A stretch of DNA of 42,505 bases from Fidelibacterota bacterium (GCA_002717625.1 PBEF01000005.1:17430-59934); one strand, 5' to 3'. Counted from the first letter of the stretch, positions 17,659 to 26,698 are shown. Notes: a model not told the origin generated them from the letters alone. A program made the numbers and translations.

Positions 17659-18648
17659 ATGAATAAAAATAATAAAATATTAGTTACTGGTTGTGCGGGA
17701 TTTATAGGCTTCCATTTAGTCAATAAATTATGTTCGCAAGGTTACACTGTAATTGGGATTGATAATATCAATGATTATTATGATGTTGACTTAAAAAAAA
17801 GTCGTTTAAATGAATTAAATCCTCATGTGAAATCTGGACAATTCATTTTTTATAAGGAAGATATTGTAAATCTTGAAAAAATAGAAAAATTATTTAAAAT
17901 AGATGGTATTAATTATGTTATTCATTTGGCTGCACAAGCAGGAGTAAGATATTCATTGGAAAATCCACATGCATATATTCAATCTAATGTAGTTGGATTT
18001 ATGAATATTCTTGAGTGCTGTAGGCATAATAAAATAAATAACTTAATATATGCTTCATCTAGTTCTGTATATGGAGGTAATAAAAAAATTCCATTTTCTG
18101 AGGATGATAGAGTTGATTCACCTATTTCAATTTATGCTGCAACTAAAAAATCAAATGAATTGATGGCGTATACTTACTCTCATTTATATAACATTAATAC
18201 GATTGGATTACGTTTTTTTACAGTTTATGGACCATGGGGAAGACCTGATATGTCCCCTCATATTTTCACAGCTAGTATTTTGAATAATGAAAAAATAAAA
18301 TTATTTAATAATGGGGAGCATACTAGAAGTTTTACATATATTGATGATATTATTGAAAGTATATATAGATTAATAGATAGTGATGAACTTCAATTAAAAA
18401 AATATTTACTTTTAAATATTGGAGGAGGAGATTCTATTCAATTGATGGATTATATTAAGTTGATTGAAAAGTCTTTATCTAAACAAGCAAAGTATGATTT
18501 TTTACCTAGATGCTATGCTGAAATGGAAAAAACTTCTGCCTCTACGAATCAACTTTTTGATTTAACAGGTTATGCTCCTAAAATAAAAATCAAAGAAGGA
18601 ATTCCTAGATTTGTAAAATGGTATTTAGAATATTATAATATGTATTAA
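17659..18648 (+). CDS. UDP-glucuronate 4-epimerase-type SDR enzyme
   Basis: This is an extended short-chain dehydrogenase with the NAD motif GCAGFIG near residue 11, GIDNINDYYDVDLKKSRL, and the active-site YAATKKSNE (YxxxK). The signature RFFTVYGPWGRPDMSPHIFT is characteristic of UDP-glucuronate 4-epimerases (CapI/LpsL/GAE group), which make UDP-galacturonate for capsules and LPS. The 329-residue length fits. A UDP-glucose dehydrogenase that would supply UDP-glucuronate is encoded at 38653-39981 in the same locus. Closely related UDP-GlcNAc(A) epimerases cannot be excluded. Confidence 0.9.
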   Translation: MNKNNKILVTGCAGFIGFHLVNKLCSQGYTVIGIDNINDYYDVDLKKSRLNELNPHVKSGQFIFYKEDIVNLEKIEKLFKIDGINYVIHLAAQAGVRYSLENPHAYIQSNVVGFMNILECCRHNKINNLIYASSSSVYGGNKKIPFSEDDRVDSPISIYAATKKSNELMAYTYSHLYNINTIGLRFFTVYGPWGRPDMSPHIFTASILNNEKIKLFNNGEHTRSFTYIDDIIESIYRLIDSDELQLKKYLLLNIGGGDSIQLMDYIKLIEKSLSKQAKYDFLPRCYAEMEKTSASTNQLFDLTGYAPKIKIKEGIPRFVKWYLEYYNMY

Positions 18649-18700
18649 TGTTTTTTATAATCAATTTTATAATAATTTGTATATTATAGGGTAAATATAT

Positions 18701-18715
18701 AAGGTCTATCTTATT
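18701..18715 (+). promoter_or_regulatory. Shine-Dalgarno-like AAGGT and ATT start of the DegT gene
   Basis: AAGGT at 18701-18705 is followed after 7 bases by ATT at 18713. The DegT reading frame is open from 18695, but no ATG, GTG or TTG occurs in it before GTG at 18869, which would remove the first 52 residues. The ATT falls exactly where homologues have Met (MKFIDLNKQY pattern). Confidence 0.55.
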
Positions 18716-19834
18716 AAGTTTATTGATTTAAATAAGCAGTATGAAATAATTAAAAAAGGGGTTAATGATGATATAGCTTCTATTTTAAATAAAGGTGATT
18801 TTATACTGGGAAAAAAAGTTTTTGAGCTAGAAGAGAGATTATCAAAGTATGTTGGTGTAAAAGAATGTGTGACTTGTGCATCTGGTACAGATGCTTTATT
18901 GATTCCCTTGATGGCTCATAAAATTGGTCCAGGAGATGCTGTTTTTACAACAAATTTTTCTTTTTTTGCTACTACAGAGGTTATATCTCACTTAGGTGCT
19001 ACACCTGTATTTGTTGATGTTAATTATAGAGACTATAATATAGATTGTGATTTATTAGAAAAATCCATTCAAAACGTTATAAATCAAAAAAAATTGAACC
19101 CTAGAGCAATTATAGCTGTTGATTTATTTGGGCAACTTGCAAATTATAAGAAAATTCAAAGTATAGCAAAAAAATATAATCTTTTTTTAATTGAAGATGC
19201 AGCGCAATCATTTGGAGCAAGTTATAAAAATAAAAAATCATGTTCGTTTGGCAATGTGTCTGCAACTTCTTTTTACCCTGCAAAACCTTTTGGTTGCTAT
19301 GGTGATGGTGGTGCTATCTTTACGAATGATACAGATAAGGCCGAAATATACAGATCAATAAGAGTACATGGACAGGGAAAGAGTAAGTATGACAATGTTA
19401 GAATCGGACTAAATAGCAGACTTGATACCATTCAGGCAGCAGTATTATTAAATAAGCTGAATATTTTTGATCAAGAGTTGACCTTAAGAAATAAAATTGC
19501 ACAATATTATAATGATAATTTAAAGGATTATGTCCAAACTCCTTATATTAAGAAAAACCATGTATCCTCATGGGCCCAATATTCTATTCTTATAAATAAT
19601 ACTATCGAAAGAGAAGAGATAATTAAATCATTAGATAAAGCTGATATCCCAACAGCTATTTTTTATAAAAAACCATTTAATAGTTTAGAACTTTATAAGA
19701 GCATATCTAATGCTGATTATCCTATATCAAATAAATTAAGTGAAAGAATTTTAAGCTTACCTATGCATCCATATTTAACAATAGAGGAAATGGATAAAGT
19801 TATATCGGTAATAAAAGGATATTATAATGATTGA
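18713..19834 (+). CDS. DegT/DnrJ/EryC1 sugar aminotransferase (WbpE-like), probable ATT start
   Basis: This is a PLP-dependent aminotransferase acting on a keto-sugar nucleotide. From ATT 18713 the protein is 373 residues, the normal family length, and begins KFIDLNKQYEIIKKGVNDD. Motifs in order are GDFILGKKVFELEERL, TCASGTDALLIPLMA, VDLFGQ, IEDAAQSFGA and the PLP lysine in FYPAKPFGCYGDGGA. The last block closely resembles WbpE/WlbC, which make 3-amino sugars (GlcNAc3N-type uronates), but their usual partner genes are absent from the window. The odd point is the start: the first ordinary start codon is GTG 18869, inside the conserved domain. It overlaps the following PHP gene by 8 bases. Confidence 0.85.
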   Translation: MKFIDLNKQYEIIKKGVNDDIASILNKGDFILGKKVFELEERLSKYVGVKECVTCASGTDALLIPLMAHKIGPGDAVFTTNFSFFATTEVISHLGATPVFVDVNYRDYNIDCDLLEKSIQNVINQKKLNPRAIIAVDLFGQLANYKKIQSIAKKYNLFLIEDAAQSFGASYKNKKSCSFGNVSATSFYPAKPFGCYGDGGAIFTNDTDKAEIYRSIRVHGQGKSKYDNVRIGLNSRLDTIQAAVLLNKLNIFDQELTLRNKIAQYYNDNLKDYVQTPYIKKNHVSSWAQYSILINNTIEREEIIKSLDKADIPTAIFYKKPFNSLELYKSISNADYPISNKLSERILSLPMHPYLTIEEMDKVISVIKGYYND

Positions 19835-20630
19835 TTATCATAACCATGTATTACCAAATGTTGATGATGGTCCTGATTCAATTGATGTTTCATTGAATAT
19901 GCTTAGAAAAGCTCAGAGACAAGGGATTACCGATGTTGTTAATACGGTTCATTTTCAACATCCTAAAATGTATGATAAGAACGTAGATTATGATTATCTT
20001 GTAGAGCAAATAAATAAATTGCAAAAAGTGTTAAATGAAAATAATATAAATGTAAAATTACATCTTTCATCTGAGGTTTTTTATCTTCCAAATCTTATTG
20101 AAGTTTCAAAAAACCCATTAAATACCATTGGTAATGGAAAATATATGTTAATTGAATTTCTTCCGGGTATTTTCCCTACAGGCTATGATGATCAATTTTA
20201 TAAATTGCAATTAGAAGGAATTACTCCAATTGTTGCGCATCCAGAGAGATATAAATTTATTAAAGAAGATATTGATATTTTAAAAGATTGGAATAGTAAA
20301 GGATATATAGTACAAGTTGGAGCTGGCAGTATAAGAGGACATTTTGGTGATAAAATAAAGACTATTTCGATTGAAATGATAAAAAAAGGCTATGTGCACC
20401 TTATAGGATCAGATGCTCATAATGATAAAAGAAGGAACTTTTGTTTAAAAAAAACGTATGATTTTTTAGAAAAAAATATATCTTGTGAAATAGTTGATAT
20501 ATTTAAAACTAATTCACAAAGAGTACTAGCTGGAGAAGATATGAAGTCTAGCAAAGGTAGTATTGATTTATTGAATACTAATAATAATTTTATAAATAGA
20601 ATAAAGAGGAGATTTAAGTTTTTAAATTAA
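19827..20630 (+). CDS. PHP-family tyrosine-protein phosphatase (CpsB/YwqE type)
   Basis: This is a manganese-dependent PHP phosphatase that removes phosphate from the tyrosine tail of the capsule kinase. Metal-binding motifs are DYHNHVLPNVDDGP at residues 3-16, SEVFY, IVAHPERY and GSDAHN, all in family order over 267 residues. It overlaps the aminotransferase by 8 bases. The SLBB protein and the Wzc kinase follow, so its substrate is probably the Wzc at 21111-23444. Such PHP enzymes are classic in Firmicutes; proteobacterial systems normally use the unrelated low-molecular-weight phosphatase Wzb. Confidence 0.92.
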   Translation: MIDYHNHVLPNVDDGPDSIDVSLNMLRKAQRQGITDVVNTVHFQHPKMYDKNVDYDYLVEQINKLQKVLNENNINVKLHLSSEVFYLPNLIEVSKNPLNTIGNGKYMLIEFLPGIFPTGYDDQFYKLQLEGITPIVAHPERYKFIKEDIDILKDWNSKGYIVQVGAGSIRGHFGDKIKTISIEMIKKGYVHLIGSDAHNDKRRNFCLKKTYDFLEKNISCEIVDIFKTNSQRVLAGEDMKSSKGSIDLLNTNNNFINRIKRRFKFLN

Positions 20631-20635
20631 GAAAT

Positions 20636-21097
20636 ATGAAAAAAAATATTATTATAATCTTTTTAGTTATTATTCAATCCTTTATTTTCCCCTTTTCAAT
20701 CAAATCTCAACCTGAAATGTTATCAAGTGAGGAATTTGTTACAGGTCAAGATGGAGTTTTGCGTATGTCTGTAAATGTTATAGGCCATGTTAAACAACCA
20801 GGTACTTATATTGTTTATGATGGTATTGATTTAATGACTATGATATCTTTGGCTGGAGGGTATCTACCTGGAACTGATTTAAAAAGAATAATTATTAGAA
20901 GTTCTGATGGTTCAAATAAACAAATTAATTTAAAGGATATAATGTTTAATAATAAAGATATTCTATATGAATTGAAACCAAGAGATACTATTTATATTAA
21001 GCAAAAACTGTTTTCTAAACTTATCACCTCATCAAATTTGCCTACAATTTTTCTTAGTATTTTAAATATTGCATTAACATTAGAAAGAACAAGCTAA
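20636..21097 (+). CDS. Short polysaccharide export protein with a single SLBB domain
   Basis: The 153-residue protein has a signal peptide (about 4-24, ending IKSQ). One SLBB domain (about 46-120; VNVIGHVKQPGTYIVYDG, LAGGYLPGTDLKRI, KPRDTIYIKQ) and a C-terminal hydrophobic segment (about 135-149) follow. SLBB domains occur in Wza-type export channels, but the N-terminal Poly_export domain of Wza is missing. It sits between the phosphatase and Wzc, the usual place for the outer export protein. It could be a reduced channel component or an adaptor between Wzc and another outer-membrane protein. Confidence 0.82.
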   Translation: MKKNIIIIFLVIIQSFIFPFSIKSQPEMLSSEEFVTGQDGVLRMSVNVIGHVKQPGTYIVYDGIDLMTMISLAGGYLPGTDLKRIIIRSSDGSNKQINLKDIMFNNKDILYELKPRDTIYIKQKLFSKLITSSNLPTIFLSILNIALTLERTS

Positions 21098-21110
21098 AGC
21101 TTAAGTAATT

Positions 21111-23444
21111 ATGAATGACTTTAATGAAAATTCAAAATCCTTTAAGAATACTGATAGTTCCTTTGACTATTCTCTAAAAGAATTATATTATATATTAAAG
21201 AATCATGCTTTTGCTATGCTTGTAACGTTTTTCATAGTTATATCTATAGTAATATACTATACCCTCACTGTTAAACCTGTTTATGAATCATCTAGTACTG
21301 TTATGGTTCGTCAGGATCAAAAATCTATGTCAATTTTTTCTATGTTAGATATGGGATTAACAAAAGATAGGAATTATATTGAAAATGAGATAGAGGTATT
21401 AAAATCAAGTACAACTTTAGATGTTGTTGTTAATAGGCTATTTGAAAGTAAGTATAAAAATGACTTATTTTTATTTGGAACTAAAAAGTATGAACCATCA
21501 TGGATTAGAGCATTTTTAACTTTTGGTATTGATTCTTTTGCAAGTGATTTTGAACTTGGAGAAGAATTAAATGATTCTTTAAAAATTATTTTTTCAGATA
21601 GATTATTAAATTCTTTAGATGTTTTAAATAAACGTAATACAGATGCTATTAAAATTACTGTTAAAAGTAAAAGTCCTATTGAATCAAAATTAATTGCTAA
21701 CGTTCTAATAGATGTTTATAGAGAACGAGATTTAAATTGGCTGACTGCAGAAATGGGACATTTGAAAAACTTTTTAAGTTCTCAGCTTAAACAAAAAGAA
21801 AAAGAATTAAATCAAATTGAAGAAAAATTAAAAAAGTTTCAAGAAGAAAAAAAAATATTTGGACTTGAAGATAATTCAAAATTGATTTTAGAGAATTTAA
21901 CTGATATTGAATCACGTTATAATAATATTCTTGCAATGATTGATATTAATAGCCATAAAATCAAACATATAAATGATTTGTTAACTATAGATGAAAAAGA
22001 ATTCAGCGAGAGTGTTACTAATACTATTAATGATAGATTATTTGCTTTGAAAAATGAGTTAGCACTATCTGAGGCTGAATTAGTTTCTTTAGAGACGCAA
22101 TATGGGAAAAATCATGCTGCACTTGAATTATTAAATAATAAGATTGAGATTTTAAAATCTAATTTAAAAGATGAAACAAGGGTATTGATTTCTCAAGGAG
22201 TGGCTGTTGCAAATCCAATAGATTATAGACAAGGTTTGATGGATTCTGTTATTCACTTCAAAACTATAAAGGGAATTCTTGAATCTAAAGCTATTTCATA
22301 TAAAAAATTAGTTGATTCTTATGATGCTAAATTATCTTCTTTACCAGAAAAAATGTTAGAATATGCTCGTTTAGAAAGGCAGAGAGTCATACAGGCCGAA
22401 ACATTTTCTTTTATGAGCACAAAATTAGAAGAGGCTAGAATAGGAGAAGCTTCTAAACTTGGTAAAATTAGAATTATTGATCATGCTATAGTTGATTCAA
22501 AGCCTATCAGTCCTAATAAATTGATGAATCTAATTTCTGGTATCTTATTTGCAATTGCATGCTCTGTTGCTATCGCTTTTTTGATTGATTATTCTGATCA
22601 AACTATTAAATCTATAGAGTTAATAGAAAAAAAAGGAATACCTATTCTTTCTATGGTCCCAGATTTAACTAATCTTAATGTACATGGAAAATCAAGAAAA
22701 AATATTGAACAATTGAAAGCATATATAACTGATAATCAAATAGAAAGAAAATTAATAGCATACGAAGATCCTAAATCGCCTGTTTCAGAAGCCTATAGAA
22801 GTTTAAGAACAAGCTTATTATATACATCAAATAAAGATATGAAAGGTCAATGTGTATTGCTTAGTAGTTGTGGTCCAGGTGAAGGTAAAACAACAACAGT
22901 AGCTAATTTAGCTGTAACATATTCAACTTTAGGTAAAAAAGTTTTGCTTATTGATTCTGACTTAAGAAAGCCTGTAAATCATAAAGTATTTAAGGTAAGT
23001 AGAAGTCCCGGATTTTCATCTTATTTAAGTGGACAAAAGAATGATATTGAAGAAATAATTAATAAGACATATGTTGATAATTTAGATATCTTATCTGCAG
23101 GAATAACCCCTCCTAATCCTTCTGAATTATTAGAATCAGATACTCTAGGTGAGTTAATGCATACTTTGAAACAAAAGTATGATATTATTTTGATTGATAC
23201 GCCTCCGTTAATTGCTGTTGCTGATGCATATATTTTAATGAAATATATTGATAAATTTGTTTTAATAGTAAGGGCAGGTGTTACTGAAAAAGGTGCCTTC
23301 GAAAGAGTCTGTTCTGAATTACAGTATGGAAATTTTCCTATTACTGGTGTTGTTATGAATGCAATGACTGAAGAGCATCATAGCTATGGAGCTGGTTATT
23401 ACTATAATTATTCTAACTATTATTATAGTGATAATGATTCTTAA
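21111..23444 (+). CDS. wzc: Polysaccharide co-polymerase and tyrosine autokinase (Wzc type)
   Basis: This protein spans the inner membrane and controls chain length and export. An N-terminal Wzz domain with a membrane segment (about residues 34-54) leads into a long coiled coil (about 210-390). A second membrane segment lies at about 478-500. The cytoplasmic BY-kinase has Walker A GPGEGKTT (588-595, K593), Walker A' LLIDSDLRKP and Walker B IILIDTPPL. The C-terminus is a tyrosine cluster (GYYYNYSNYYY), the autophosphorylation tail. Kinase and membrane parts are fused in one 777-residue chain as in diderms. The PHP phosphatase two genes upstream is its probable partner. Confidence 0.95.
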   Translation: MNDFNENSKSFKNTDSSFDYSLKELYYILKNHAFAMLVTFFIVISIVIYYTLTVKPVYESSSTVMVRQDQKSMSIFSMLDMGLTKDRNYIENEIEVLKSSTTLDVVVNRLFESKYKNDLFLFGTKKYEPSWIRAFLTFGIDSFASDFELGEELNDSLKIIFSDRLLNSLDVLNKRNTDAIKITVKSKSPIESKLIANVLIDVYRERDLNWLTAEMGHLKNFLSSQLKQKEKELNQIEEKLKKFQEEKKIFGLEDNSKLILENLTDIESRYNNILAMIDINSHKIKHINDLLTIDEKEFSESVTNTINDRLFALKNELALSEAELVSLETQYGKNHAALELLNNKIEILKSNLKDETRVLISQGVAVANPIDYRQGLMDSVIHFKTIKGILESKAISYKKLVDSYDAKLSSLPEKMLEYARLERQRVIQAETFSFMSTKLEEARIGEASKLGKIRIIDHAIVDSKPISPNKLMNLISGILFAIACSVAIAFLIDYSDQTIKSIELIEKKGIPILSMVPDLTNLNVHGKSRKNIEQLKAYITDNQIERKLIAYEDPKSPVSEAYRSLRTSLLYTSNKDMKGQCVLLSSCGPGEGKTTTVANLAVTYSTLGKKVLLIDSDLRKPVNHKVFKVSRSPGFSSYLSGQKNDIEEIINKTYVDNLDILSAGITPPNPSELLESDTLGELMHTLKQKYDIILIDTPPLIAVADAYILMKYIDKFVLIVRAGVTEKGAFERVCSELQYGNFPITGVVMNAMTEEHHSYGAGYYYNYSNYYYSDNDS

Positions 23445-23474
23445 TTTTTGAATTATTTTTTAATAAAATAAATC

Positions 23475-24404
23475 ATGAAATATAAAAAAATTCTTATTAC
23501 TTATTTATTAAAAATAATAAATAATCCAAAATTAATAATTGTAGCACTTATAGCTAATAAATACTTTTATTGGTTAAATGATGAAAAGTTTTTAAAAGTA
23601 TTATATTATTTAAGGACGAATAAAAGGTTAAATCTTGATAATCCTACATCATTCAATGAAAAAATTCAATGGTTAAAAATTAATGATAGACAAAAATTAT
23701 ATATTACTTTGGCAGATAAATTTAAGGTAAGAGAGTATATATCTGATAAAGTTGGAGAAAAATATCTCATACCATTAATTGATAACTATTATAATGTAAA
23801 TGAAATTGATTTTAATAAGCTGCCTAATAGTTTTGTTCTCAAAACAACACATGATTCCGGTGGGGTTATAATTTGTAATAATAAAACTAAATTCAATCGA
23901 TATAAAGCAAAAAAAAAGTTATCTAAATTATTAAATAATAATTTTTTTTATAAAGGTAGAGAATGGCCGTATAAAAATATAAAACCTAGAATCATTTGTG
24001 AAGAGCTTTTAAAAGATGAATCAGATCTTCAATTAAAAGACTATAAAATATTTTGTTTTAATGGAGAGCCTAAGTATATACAAGTCGATATTGATAGGTT
24101 TACTAATCATAGAAGAAATATATATAATCTTGATTGGGATTACATTGATTTTGAAATTTGCTATCCAACTGATCCACAATATAAAATTCCTAGGCCTGAG
24201 TGTCTAGATGAGATGTTGTTATTATCAAAAAAATTGTCTGAGAGCTTAAAGCATTTGAGAGTAGATTTATATATCAGTTCCAATAAAATTTATGTTGGTG
24301 AGTTGACACTCTATCATGGATCAGGCTTTGAAAAATTTAATCCAGAAGAGTATGGGAATATTTTTGGTAATTTATTAAAAATAAATATTGATAAACATAA
24401 TTAA
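23475..24404 (+). CDS. TupA-like ATP-grasp protein
   Basis: The 309-residue protein matches the TupA-like ATP-grasp family found in polysaccharide loci. Visible family features are NPTSFNEKIQWLKI, LADKFKVREYI, FVLKTTHDSGG, ICEELL, LKDYKIFCFNGEPKYIQVDIDRF and the end pattern LRVDLYISSNKIYVGELTLYHGSGFEKF. The ATP-grasp fold suggests formation of a carboxylate-amine bond, for example adding an amino acid to a uronic acid; the substrate is unknown. It starts 30 bases after wzc and precedes a CapA-like gene. Confidence 0.82.
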   Translation: MKYKKILITYLLKIINNPKLIIVALIANKYFYWLNDEKFLKVLYYLRTNKRLNLDNPTSFNEKIQWLKINDRQKLYITLADKFKVREYISDKVGEKYLIPLIDNYYNVNEIDFNKLPNSFVLKTTHDSGGVIICNNKTKFNRYKAKKKLSKLLNNNFFYKGREWPYKNIKPRIICEELLKDESDLQLKDYKIFCFNGEPKYIQVDIDRFTNHRRNIYNLDWDYIDFEICYPTDPQYKIPRPECLDEMLLLSKKLSESLKHLRVDLYISSNKIYVGELTLYHGSGFEKFNPEEYGNIFGNLLKINIDKHN

Positions 24405-24413
24405 TCTATTGGC

Positions 24414-25490
24414 ATGAAAATAGCATTTTTAGGGGATATAGGTTTAATTGGAGAGTATAGTCTTTCAAATGGTGCATATGAAAGAATTATTAATATTGGT
24501 AATTTTTTAAAGGATTTTGATTATGTTGTTGCTAATTTAGAAACCCCACTTACTAAAGTTAATCATAGCAAAAAATGTAAATCTATGCACTTAAAATCAA
24601 ATCCTGTTAATACAAAGATATTAAATTTATTAAATATTAATGCAGTTACATTAGCTAATAATCATATATTTGATTATGGCACCAAAGGATTAGATGAGAC
24701 AATTAAGCACTTAGATATAAATGGAATTGATTATTTTGGTGTTAATAACAAATCAATACATCTTGATTATGATGGAAACAAAATCCATTTTAGCGGTTAT
24801 TGTTGCTATAGTACAAATGGTAGTCAGTATTTAAATAATAAAATTGGTATTCATCCTTTAAAATTTTCAAAAATAAATGAACAATTAAAAATTGACAAAG
24901 AAAAAAAATATTTATCTGTTCTTAGTTTGCACTGGGGAGATGAGCATACAAATTTTCCTAATCCTGACCAGATAAATTTTGTTAGTAAAATATCTGAAAA
25001 TGCTAATTTTTTGATTCATGGTCATCATACTCATAATATACAAGGAGTACAAAAAATTAAAAATAATTTAGTTGCCTACAGTTTAGGAAATTTTTGTTTT
25101 GATGATTGTATTTCTCCATTTGTAAAAAACTTTGTTGTAAAGAAGAATGATGAAAACAGAAAATCTTTTATTTTATCTGTAGAAATACTTGATAATAAAA
25201 TAACAAAATATGATACTATTGGAATTTATGATGACAAAGATATGGGAATAATTACTAAAAATATTAATAATGAATTAAATTATATTTCTAACAATATATA
25301 TAATTATAAACAAAAAAAATATATGCAATTACGCTATAATCAAATACAAACAAATAGAAGAGAAAAATTTTCTAAAAGAGATTTGAGGTGGTTTTTATCT
25401 AAGCTAAATTATTATTCAATAGGTTCAAAAGTTATTTTGATTCTAAATAAAATAAGATATTATTTTGCAATAAAAAAGAATATTAAATGA
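24414..25490 (+). CDS. CapA-family capsule synthesis protein (PGA_cap metallophosphatase fold)
   Basis: The 358-residue protein has the CapA/PgsA calcineurin-like pattern: FLGDIGLIG at the start, VANLETPLT, TLANNHIFDYG, LHWGDEH and IHGHHTHNIQGV, followed by AYSLGNFCFDD. In Bacillus, CapA/PgsA takes part in poly-gamma-glutamate synthesis, but many relatives are polysaccharide-locus enzymes of unknown reaction. No signal peptide or membrane anchor is seen, unlike Bacillus CapA, so it is probably cytosolic. It follows the ATP-grasp gene by 9 bases; both may add non-sugar groups to the repeat unit. Confidence 0.8.
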   Translation: MKIAFLGDIGLIGEYSLSNGAYERIINIGNFLKDFDYVVANLETPLTKVNHSKKCKSMHLKSNPVNTKILNLLNINAVTLANNHIFDYGTKGLDETIKHLDINGIDYFGVNNKSIHLDYDGNKIHFSGYCCYSTNGSQYLNNKIGIHPLKFSKINEQLKIDKEKKYLSVLSLHWGDEHTNFPNPDQINFVSKISENANFLIHGHHTHNIQGVQKIKNNLVAYSLGNFCFDDCISPFVKNFVVKKNDENRKSFILSVEILDNKITKYDTIGIYDDKDMGIITKNINNELNYISNNIYNYKQKKYMQLRYNQIQTNRREKFSKRDLRWFLSKLNYYSIGSKVILILNKIRYYFAIKKNIK

Positions 25491-25491
25491 T

Positions 25492-26697
25492 TTGAAAAAA
25501 AAAATAGTTTATATCGGAAAATTTCTGTTTCCGGATGGTAATGCAGAAGGTAAGTTAGTATATTCTAATGGAAGAATATTAAGTGAATTGGGTTATGACT
25601 TAGTTTTTATTGGTGTTAATGAACAAAAAATAAATTTCAGCAAATCTAAGGTCATGATTGATAACTTTGAAAGTTATTCTATTCCATTACATAATTCATT
25701 GCTTAAAATTTCGAACTATATTAAGATAAATAAAGAAATAATTAATTTTTTAAAGTCAGATCATTCATGCATAGCAGCAGTTATATCTTATGGAACGCCA
25801 ACATTTTCTTTCTTCATCTTTCAGCTAGCTAAGTTTTGCAAAGCATATAAGATTCCATTCATTGCTAATGTAGTTGATATGTCGGCAACCTCACATGGGA
25901 CTAAACTAGAAAGAATAGCTAAGTTTCTAGATAGATATTTTTTGAGAAAAGTTATTTTACATAAAGCTGATGGAGTTATTTCTATCAGTAATTATATTAA
26001 AAATTATTTTTCTAAAAATATTGATAACATTATTGTTCTTCCTCCATTAGTATCGAATCTATATAATATTAAACATGTTGCCAGAGATAAGAATCAGAGA
26101 ATTAAATTAGTCTATGCAGGGATTCCATTTCCTATAGATGGGAGAAAGGTTGATATTGAAGCATATAAGGATAGATTAGATATTACCATTGAACTTTTAT
26201 CTGAAGTTTATAAAAGTAATAATAATTTTGAGTTTGATATTTATGGTTTGAGCAAAGAACAATATTTATCTGTTGTAGGAAAGCACAAACACTTAATTAA
26301 TGATTCAAAAAATTATATTAATTTTTTTGGTAAGGTTAACCAAAAAGAAATAATTAAAGAGGTTTCTCTTGCAGACTTTACAATAAATCTAAGAGATGTT
26401 AATGAAATGACAACTGCAGGGTTTTCTACAAAATTCGTTGAAAGCATTAGCTGTGGTACACCAATGATTACTACTGATACAAGTGATTTAAATGATTATT
26501 TAGAAGAAGGTAAGAATGGATTTTTTATTGATATTAATAATAGAAATAAAGCATTAATTGATTTAAATGAAATATTATCTATAAGTAAACATGATGTAGA
26601 TATAATGAAAAAATATTGTTTAAATTCCAAATTATTTCATTATACTAATTATATTAATAAAATGTCGTTATTTATAGAAAAGGTAATTAAAGGTTAA
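25492..26697 (+). CDS. Glycosyltransferase family 4-like (GT-B fold)
   Basis: The 401-residue protein has a GT-B layout. The N-terminal half starts KKIVYIGKFLFPDGNAEGKLV and has a hinge region near VISISNYIKNYF. The C-terminal nucleotide-binding half carries KLVYAGIPFP, NFFGKVNQKEI and the GT4-type acidic motif KFVESISCGTPMITTDTSD. The start is TTG at 25492, directly after the previous stop. It probably adds one sugar to the lipid-linked repeat unit at the inner face of the membrane; donor and acceptor are unknown. Confidence 0.85.
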   Translation: MKKKIVYIGKFLFPDGNAEGKLVYSNGRILSELGYDLVFIGVNEQKINFSKSKVMIDNFESYSIPLHNSLLKISNYIKINKEIINFLKSDHSCIAAVISYGTPTFSFFIFQLAKFCKAYKIPFIANVVDMSATSHGTKLERIAKFLDRYFLRKVILHKADGVISISNYIKNYFSKNIDNIIVLPPLVSNLYNIKHVARDKNQRIKLVYAGIPFPIDGRKVDIEAYKDRLDITIELLSEVYKSNNNFEFDIYGLSKEQYLSVVGKHKHLINDSKNYINFFGKVNQKEIIKEVSLADFTINLRDVNEMTTAGFSTKFVESISCGTPMITTDTSDLNDYLEEGKNGFFIDINNRNKALIDLNEILSISKHDVDIMKKYCLNSKLFHYTNYINKMSLFIEKVIKG

Positions 26698-26698
26698 T

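Noticed and set aside
18649-18712. Promoter in the gap before the aminotransferase gene
   Set aside because: Several TATAAT-like hexamers occur (for example near 18670 and 18683), but none has a recognisable -35 at the right distance and such hexamers are common by chance here.
18869-18871. GTG as the start of the DegT aminotransferase
   Set aside because: It falls inside the conserved domain; 52 upstream codons in the same frame encode recognisable family sequence.
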